NCBI GenBank assembly: GCA_050010115.1
Contig: JBEKLQ010000022.1
Span: 1 to 44,119 of the forward strand
Reading direction: 5' to 3'
Origin: JAKACA01 sp050010115
Lineage (GTDB): Bacteria; Actinomycetota; Acidimicrobiia; Acidimicrobiales; Bog-793
DNA: 44,119 bases
Shown here: positions 40,653-44,119 of the stretch, piece after piece
Layout of the letters: every line of letters starts with the position of its first letter
How positions within the stretch are numbered: position 1 is the first letter of the stretch
Notes under the pieces: generated by a model
Told to the model about the DNA's origin: nothing
The model's input: only the letters and a program-made list of their open reading frames with translations
Database searches by the model: none
Program-made: the position numbers and the translations under genes

Positions 40653-40685
40653 TTGACGCACATTACCCGCATAATATGCTATAGT
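40653..40685 (+). promoter_or_regulatory. AT-rich promoter region of the small membrane protein
   Basis: TTGACG (40653-40658) is followed by an AT-rich stretch containing TAATAT and TATAGT (40680-40685). The spacing to TATAGT is 21 bases, longer than usual; TATGCT at 40675-40680 gives 16. Either way this is the most AT-rich island in the right part of the window and must serve the gene at 40731. Confidence 0.5.
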
Positions 40686-40730
40686 CACCTCTGTAAGTAG
40701 TTCTCCGACCACTGGAAGTGGGGGAATGTC

Positions 40731-40925
40731 ATGATGATCCTCGTCTTCGTGGGAACAGTTGCGATGATCTTCGGCATCTTCTGGTGGGGAGTTCACGCCA
40801 CCAAGCCGCGGTTGATGTCGGTGGACATGCGCCGGGCCGACTTCGCCGAGAGCATCGCCGCTGACGAGTACCTGAGCGAGCCACCGCGGCGGGCGTTCGA
40901 CGCCAGCACCCGGACTCACGTCTAA
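40731..40925 (+). CDS. Small single-pass membrane protein
   Basis: A 64-residue protein: an N-terminal helix (residues 2-22, MILVFVGTVAMIFGIFWWGV) and a charged tail (DMRRADFAESIAADEYLSEP). No family recognised. The ATG at 40731 has a good GGGGGAA site seven bases before it; a second ATG follows at once. With its own AT-rich promoter and no co-oriented neighbour it is a monocistronic unit, possibly a small modulator of a membrane complex. Confidence 0.65.
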   Translation: MMILVFVGTVAMIFGIFWWGVHATKPRLMSVDMRRADFAESIAADEYLSEPPRRAFDASTRTHV

Positions 40926-40968
40926 ATCGCTCGACTGAGCTCACTAACCGCTCGGCTCAGCATCGGTC

Positions 40969-41340
40969 TCATTTGCACACGAGACATCCGCTCGCCGTGC
41001 GGATACGGAACGCCCCTTCAGCGGTGATCGTCTCGCTGACGATCCGTCTCACCTGGTCGATCAGCGCCTCCGCCTCCTCCGCCTCGCCCGGCATCGAGAT
41101 CACCGAGTTCATGCTGCTCACATAAGCGACGACGCTCGCCACGTCGGGCACGACCAACTCGGTGCTGACTTCATGGGTTGCGACATTCGAAAACGCCTCG
41201 CGCACCAGTGCCGTCCCCGCCAAGAGATCCAGCAGGTCTGGCGGCAACGCGTGAGGTGATGCGCCGACCTCCGCCGAGGCCTCACGGACCAGCCGGTAGA
41301 TCTCGGCCAGGTGGCCAGAGGCGTTCAGCACGATCAACAC
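40969..41340 (-). pseudogene. Truncated SAM-dependent methyltransferase, C-terminal part only
   Basis: The frame from a GTG at 41340 gives 123 residues: VLIVLNASGHLAEIYRLVREA, a middle LPPDLLDLLAGTALVREAFSNV, then VVPDVASVVAYVSSMNSVISM and a Cys-Lys end. This matches the character of the C-terminal third of class I methyltransferases (the strand with the Asn, then the late YVxSM helix). The SAM-binding N-terminal two thirds are absent; upstream there are 32 bases and then the end of ctaB. There is no ribosome site. Most likely it is a 5'-truncated relic left by a deletion that joined ctaB to it; a functional small protein is less likely. Confidence 0.5.
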
Positions 41341-41372
41341 GGTGCCATCGGCGGTGCGGTCGGCCGTCGGCC

Positions 41373-42284
41373 TCAGTGGGCACGAACGAGAACGTCCACC
41401 GCCATCGCGCCGAAGATCACCGTGAGGTAGGTGATCGAGTACTTGAACAGCGCCATCGCTGCCTTGACGCTGCCACCGCTGCGGCGGAGCCGGACGGCGT
41501 AGGCGACGTACACGACGCCGGCTGCCGTCGAGAGGATCCAGAACACGAGACCCATGTGAGCGACCAGCGCAAAACCAGACGTCACCAACAGCAGCGCCGC
41601 CGAGTACACGACGATCTCGCGGGTGACCCGCTCCACCGAGGCGACCGCCGGCAGCATTGGTACGTGGGCCGCCGCGTAGTCGTCGCGGTACTTGACTGCC
41701 AGCGCCCAGAAGTGCGACGGGGTCCACACCACGATGAGCACGAACAGCAGGATCGGTGCCCAGGCCAGCCGACCGGTCACCGCCGTCCAACCGACGAGCA
41801 CCGGAACGGCGCCGGCGGCGCCGCCGATGACGATGTTCTGCGCCGACCGGCGCTTCAAGCCGACCGAGTACACGAAGATGTAGAAAAGCGCTGCCGACTC
41901 CGCCAGCACCGCCGAGATGAGGTTCACCTCTCCCCAGAGCACCGCAAACGCCACGACCTGTAAGGCAATGGCGAAGACGAGGGCACCGAGCGGCGAGACG
42001 GCGCCCGTGACGAGCGGCCGCTTGCTCGTCCGCTTCATGATCGCGTCGATGTCGCGGTCGATGTACATATTCGTGGCGTTCGCTCCACCTGCCGAGAGCG
42101 CTCCACCGATCAACGTGGCCAGGATGAGCCAACCCGACGGGATGCCGCGACGCGCCACCACCATCGTTGGCAGGGTGGTGACCAAGAGCAGCTCGATGAT
42201 CCGCGGCTTGGTCAGCGCCACGTAACCACGCACCCGGACGCCGAACGTACGGACGTCGCCTAGTACGAGCGCGTTCTGGGCCAT
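41373..42284 (-). CDS. ctaB: Heme O synthase (protoheme IX farnesyltransferase)
   Basis: A 303-residue UbiA-type prenyltransferase with nine membrane helices. The first Asp-rich motif is NMYIDRDIDAIMKRT and the second is VKYRDDYAAAHVPMLP. It adds a farnesyl group to heme b to make heme o, which CtaA then converts to the heme a used by the CtaD at 9263. The ATG at 42284 has no ribosome site and starts about seven bases after a -10 element, so its mRNA is probably leaderless. Confidence 0.95.
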   Translation of the reverse strand: MAQNALVLGDVRTFGVRVRGYVALTKPRIIELLLVTTLPTMVVARRGIPSGWLILATLIGGALSAGGANATNMYIDRDIDAIMKRTSKRPLVTGAVSPLGALVFAIALQVVAFAVLWGEVNLISAVLAESAALFYIFVYSVGLKRRSAQNIVIGGAAGAVPVLVGWTAVTGRLAWAPILLFVLIVVWTPSHFWALAVKYRDDYAAAHVPMLPAVASVERVTREIVVYSAALLLVTSGFALVAHMGLVFWILSTAAGVVYVAYAVRLRRSGGSVKAAMALFKYSITYLTVIFGAMAVDVLVRAH

Positions 42285-42290
42285 GGTCGT

Positions 42291-42296
42291 ATCCTA
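42291..42296 (-). promoter_or_regulatory. -10 element of leaderless ctaB promoter
   Basis: TAGGAT on the minus strand lies six bases before the ATG at 42284. Transcription would start at or one base before the ATG. There is no -35 match and no ribosome site. Confidence 0.55.
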
Positions 42297-42377
42297 TGAC
42301 GTCGCCGGCGCCGGCGACGAGTCCACGCTGCCACAACCCCCCTACGCAGCTGATAGGTGGCCCCAGCCGCGTTCGCG

Positions 42378-42383
42378 TACCAT
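42378..42383 (+). promoter_or_regulatory. -10 element of possible leaderless ctaA promoter
   Basis: TACCAT lies eight bases before the GTG at 42392, and no ribosome site is present between them. The arrangement mirrors that of the divergent ctaB. Confidence 0.45.
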
Positions 42384-42391
42384 CGTCCGAG

Positions 42392-43366
42392 GTGCGACTC
42401 CCACGCGTTTCCCCGTCTACCGTGCGTAAGGTCGCCTTGGCCTCGGTGATCTGCTACGCCCTTTTGATGCTGAGCGGCGCGGCGGTCCGCCTCACCGGCT
42501 CAGGCCTGGGATGCCCCGACTGGCCGTCGTGCTACCACACCCAGTTCACGGCTCACGTCTCGTTCCACCCGATGGTCGAGTTCGTGAACCGGTGCGTGAC
42601 GAGCGCCCTCACGGCGGTGTCGGTGCTGGCGCTCGTCGTCGCCTTCGCGCGTACGCCCCGCCGCCTCGACCTGTGCTGGCTCGCCGGGGGCCTGGCTGCC
42701 GGCGTCGCCGGCCAGATCGTGCTCGGCGGCATCGTCGTGCTCTTCAAGTTGAACCCCTACCTCGTGGCGTGCCACTTCCTGCTAACGATCGTCATCCTGG
42801 CCGACGCCGTCGTGCTCTACCACCAGAGTGGGATCGGCCCCGAGCACGACGAGACCCGCTCGGAGCCGACGGTCACCCCGGACCTGCGGTGGCTCGGGCG
42901 TCTGCTGCTCGCAACCCTGGCGGTGCTGAGCACCGCGGGCACGATGGTCACCGGCGCAGGCCCACACGCTGGCGCTCCGAGTGCAGTGGGCCAACCCATC
43001 GAACGGGTCGACATAGCCTTCAGGGCCATAGCGGAGTTGCACTCTGACTTTGCGCTCTTCTTGATCGGGTTGACACTCGCCTCGCTCTTTGCGTTCCATC
43101 ACGCCAAGGTGCCAGCCGAAGTGGAGCGGCGCTTGCGGATCCTGTTCGAGCTCATGGTGATACAGGGCACGATCGGCTACATGCAGTACTTCCTCCACGA
43201 CGATCCGGTGGTCGTCGAGTTCCACATCGCCGGGGTGACGGCGTTGTGGATCACGGCGGTGGGTTTCTATCTGTCGCTGCACCGCCATCGTGAGCGCGAG
43301 GCCCCGGTTATCGCTGCGCTGGTGGGCAGCCCCGCCGCTGTTCCCGCTGCTGTTCCCGCCGGTTGA
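42392..43366 (+). CDS. ctaA: Heme A synthase
   Basis: A 324-residue COX15/CtaA membrane protein. The GTG at 42392 gives a short basic start before the first helix; a longer frame from 42296 would overlap the ctaB promoter. It has eight helices, the heme-ligand His residues in SFHPMVEFVNRCVT, LVACHFLLT, AELHSDFALF and EFHIAGVT, and the Cys motif GSGLGCPDWPSCY in the first loop. It oxidises the methyl group of heme o to formyl, making heme a. A Pro/Ala-rich tail of about 20 residues ends the protein. Its stop overlaps the ATG of clpS. Confidence 0.92.
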   Translation: MRLPRVSPSTVRKVALASVICYALLMLSGAAVRLTGSGLGCPDWPSCYHTQFTAHVSFHPMVEFVNRCVTSALTAVSVLALVVAFARTPRRLDLCWLAGGLAAGVAGQIVLGGIVVLFKLNPYLVACHFLLTIVILADAVVLYHQSGIGPEHDETRSEPTVTPDLRWLGRLLLATLAVLSTAGTMVTGAGPHAGAPSAVGQPIERVDIAFRAIAELHSDFALFLIGLTLASLFAFHHAKVPAEVERRLRILFELMVIQGTIGYMQYFLHDDPVVVEFHIAGVTALWITAVGFYLSLHRHREREAPVIAALVGSPAAVPAAVPAG

Positions 43367-43683
43367 TGGTCGCGATGGCTCCTCCTGCTCCGGCGAGCGC
43401 ACCCGTCGAACTCGAGCGCCCGGCCACCGACGAGTCACTTGCACCGGACTTCCCGTGGCTGGTCGTCGTCTGGAACGATCCGATCAACCTCATGTCTTAC
43501 GTCACCTTCGTCTTCCAGAAACTGTTCGGCTACTCCAAAGCCAAAGCACACCGCCTCATGCTCGACGTGCACTACAAGGGTCGGGCCGTGGTGGCGAGCG
43601 GCCAGCGCGAGCGCGCCGAGATGGACGTGACACGGCTGCACCAGCACGGTCTGTGGGCGACGATGGAGCAGAGCGGAAAATGA
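43366..43683 (+). CDS. clpS: ATP-dependent Clp protease adaptor ClpS
   Basis: A 105-residue adaptor. After about 30 disordered residues the ClpS core shows VVVWNDPINLMSYVTFVFQKLFGYSKAKAHRLMLDVHYKGRAVV: the Asn-Asp pair and the pocket for bulky N-terminal residues, then ASGQRERAEMDVTRLHQHGLWATME. It delivers N-end-rule substrates to ClpC/ClpA. Start at ATG 43366 (overlapping the ctaA stop in TGATG) or ATG 43375. It overlaps the DUF2017 gene by four bases. Confidence 0.93.
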   Translation: MVAMAPPAPASAPVELERPATDESLAPDFPWLVVVWNDPINLMSYVTFVFQKLFGYSKAKAHRLMLDVHYKGRAVVASGQRERAEMDVTRLHQHGLWATMEQSGK

Positions 43684-44119
43684 TGAGGCGCCGAATCACG
43701 CGCCGCCGCGACGGCGCACCGGGCTGCACGCTCCGGTTGTCCGCGGCCGAACGGGCGCTACTGGCGAGCCTCCCGAGGGAGCTAGAGCAGGTGCTGGCGG
43801 CGATGGACGCCGAGCCTGATGCGGGCGGCGGTGACACGGGCGGCGGTGGATCTCCGGCTGGCGCTGGACCGGACGCCCACCTGCCTCCCTCGTTGCGGCG
43901 CCTCTTCCCGACGGCGTACGTGAGGGACGCTGACGCGGAGGCCGGCTTCGTCGCGATGGCTCGGAGCGAGCTGCTCGAGCACCATCGCCAAGCCCTGCGC
44001 ACGCTGGCTGACACCTCCGAGGCCACCACACTGAGCGACGAAGAAACCCAAGGCTGGCTTGCTGCCCTGAACGACCTCCGGCTGGTACTCGGTACGGTCC
44101 TCGATGTCTGTGACAGCGA
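43680..44119 (+). CDS. DUF2017 family protein (3' end cut by window edge)
   Basis: The frame from ATG 43680 runs 146 codons to the edge: MRRRITRRRDGAPGCTLRLSAAERALLASLPRELEQVLAAM, a Gly-rich insert, LPPSLRRLFPTAYVRDADAEAGFVAMARSELLEHHRQAL and WLAALNDLRLVLGTVLDV. This is the DUF2017 pattern, which nearly always lies directly after clpS in actinobacteria. Function is unknown; the conserved neighbourhood suggests a link to Clp-dependent proteolysis. The stop lies beyond the window. Confidence 0.85.
   Translation, partial: MMRRRITRRRDGAPGCTLRLSAAERALLASLPRELEQVLAAMDAEPDAGGGDTGGGGSPAGAGPDAHLPPSLRRLFPTAYVRDADAEAGFVAMARSELLEHHRQALRTLADTSEATTLSDEETQGWLAALNDLRLVLGTVLDVCDS

Noticed and set aside
42296..42391. 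N-terminal extension of heme A synthase to 42296
   Set aside because: It would overlap the ctaB promoter, adds residues not seen in the family, and the GTG at 42392 gives the normal start.

Overview
The window reads as high-GC actinobacterial chromosome. Pointers are the ctaC-ctaD-ctaF oxidase operon with the small actinobacterial subunit IV, ctaB and ctaA lying divergently, a clpS-DUF2017 pair, a SenX3/RegX3-type two-component system, an SCO6880-type conjugation ATPase set, frequent GTG starts and 4-base stop/start overlaps. An acidimicrobial-type actinobacterium would fit, but the class cannot be proved from this stretch. I see no tRNA, rRNA, CRISPR array, integrase or insertion sequence.

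Left part (1-8872). After a GtrA-type membrane protein cut by the edge, an acyl-CoA thioesterase II, a small membrane protein and a decayed BNR-like gene, there is an unusual divergent locus. On the minus strand lie three coupled genes: a putative partner protein, a DUF692 multinuclear iron oxidase (MNIO) and an acyl-CoA-dehydrogenase-fold flavoprotein. On the plus strand lie a Tat-exported protein with four IPT/TIG repeats and a C-terminal tail of seven cysteines spaced exactly three residues apart, a JmjC/cupin Fe(II)/2-oxoglutarate hydroxylase and an Stf0-type sulfotransferase. MNIO enzymes are known to modify cysteines of ribosomally made peptides. I infer a possible system that modifies the Cys-rich tail of a folded surface protein before Tat export. 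This is the main candidate for something undescribed.

Middle part (8874-30005). Cytochrome c oxidase subunits IV, I and II; a secreted unknown; an 11-bp tandem repeat between two convergent genes; an alkyl-sulfatase-like metallo-hydrolase; TatA. Next comes a catabolic operon (nitronate-monooxygenase family protein, acyl-CoA dehydrogenase, TetR regulator, thiolase-like protein, enoyl-CoA hydratase) with two near-identical 16-bp palindromes in front of its first two genes, the probable TetR operators. It is followed by a fused E1 alpha/beta 2-oxoacid dehydrogenase, PutA, PhoU, BluB, an amidase and a secreted protein with a long structured leader.

Right part (30065-44119). A five-gene minus-strand operon encodes a type IV secretion/conjugation core (pilin-like, TrbL/VirB6-like, SCO6880-like, VirB4-like, VirD4-like) without relaxase or integrase. 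Divergent from it are the SenX3/RegX3 pair, an ABC-2 exporter and a TetR regulator. The end holds a small membrane protein, a truncated methyltransferase, heme O synthase and heme A synthase (both apparently from leaderless promoters; they supply heme a to the oxidase encoded at 9-12 kb), ClpS, and a DUF2017 protein cut by the edge.
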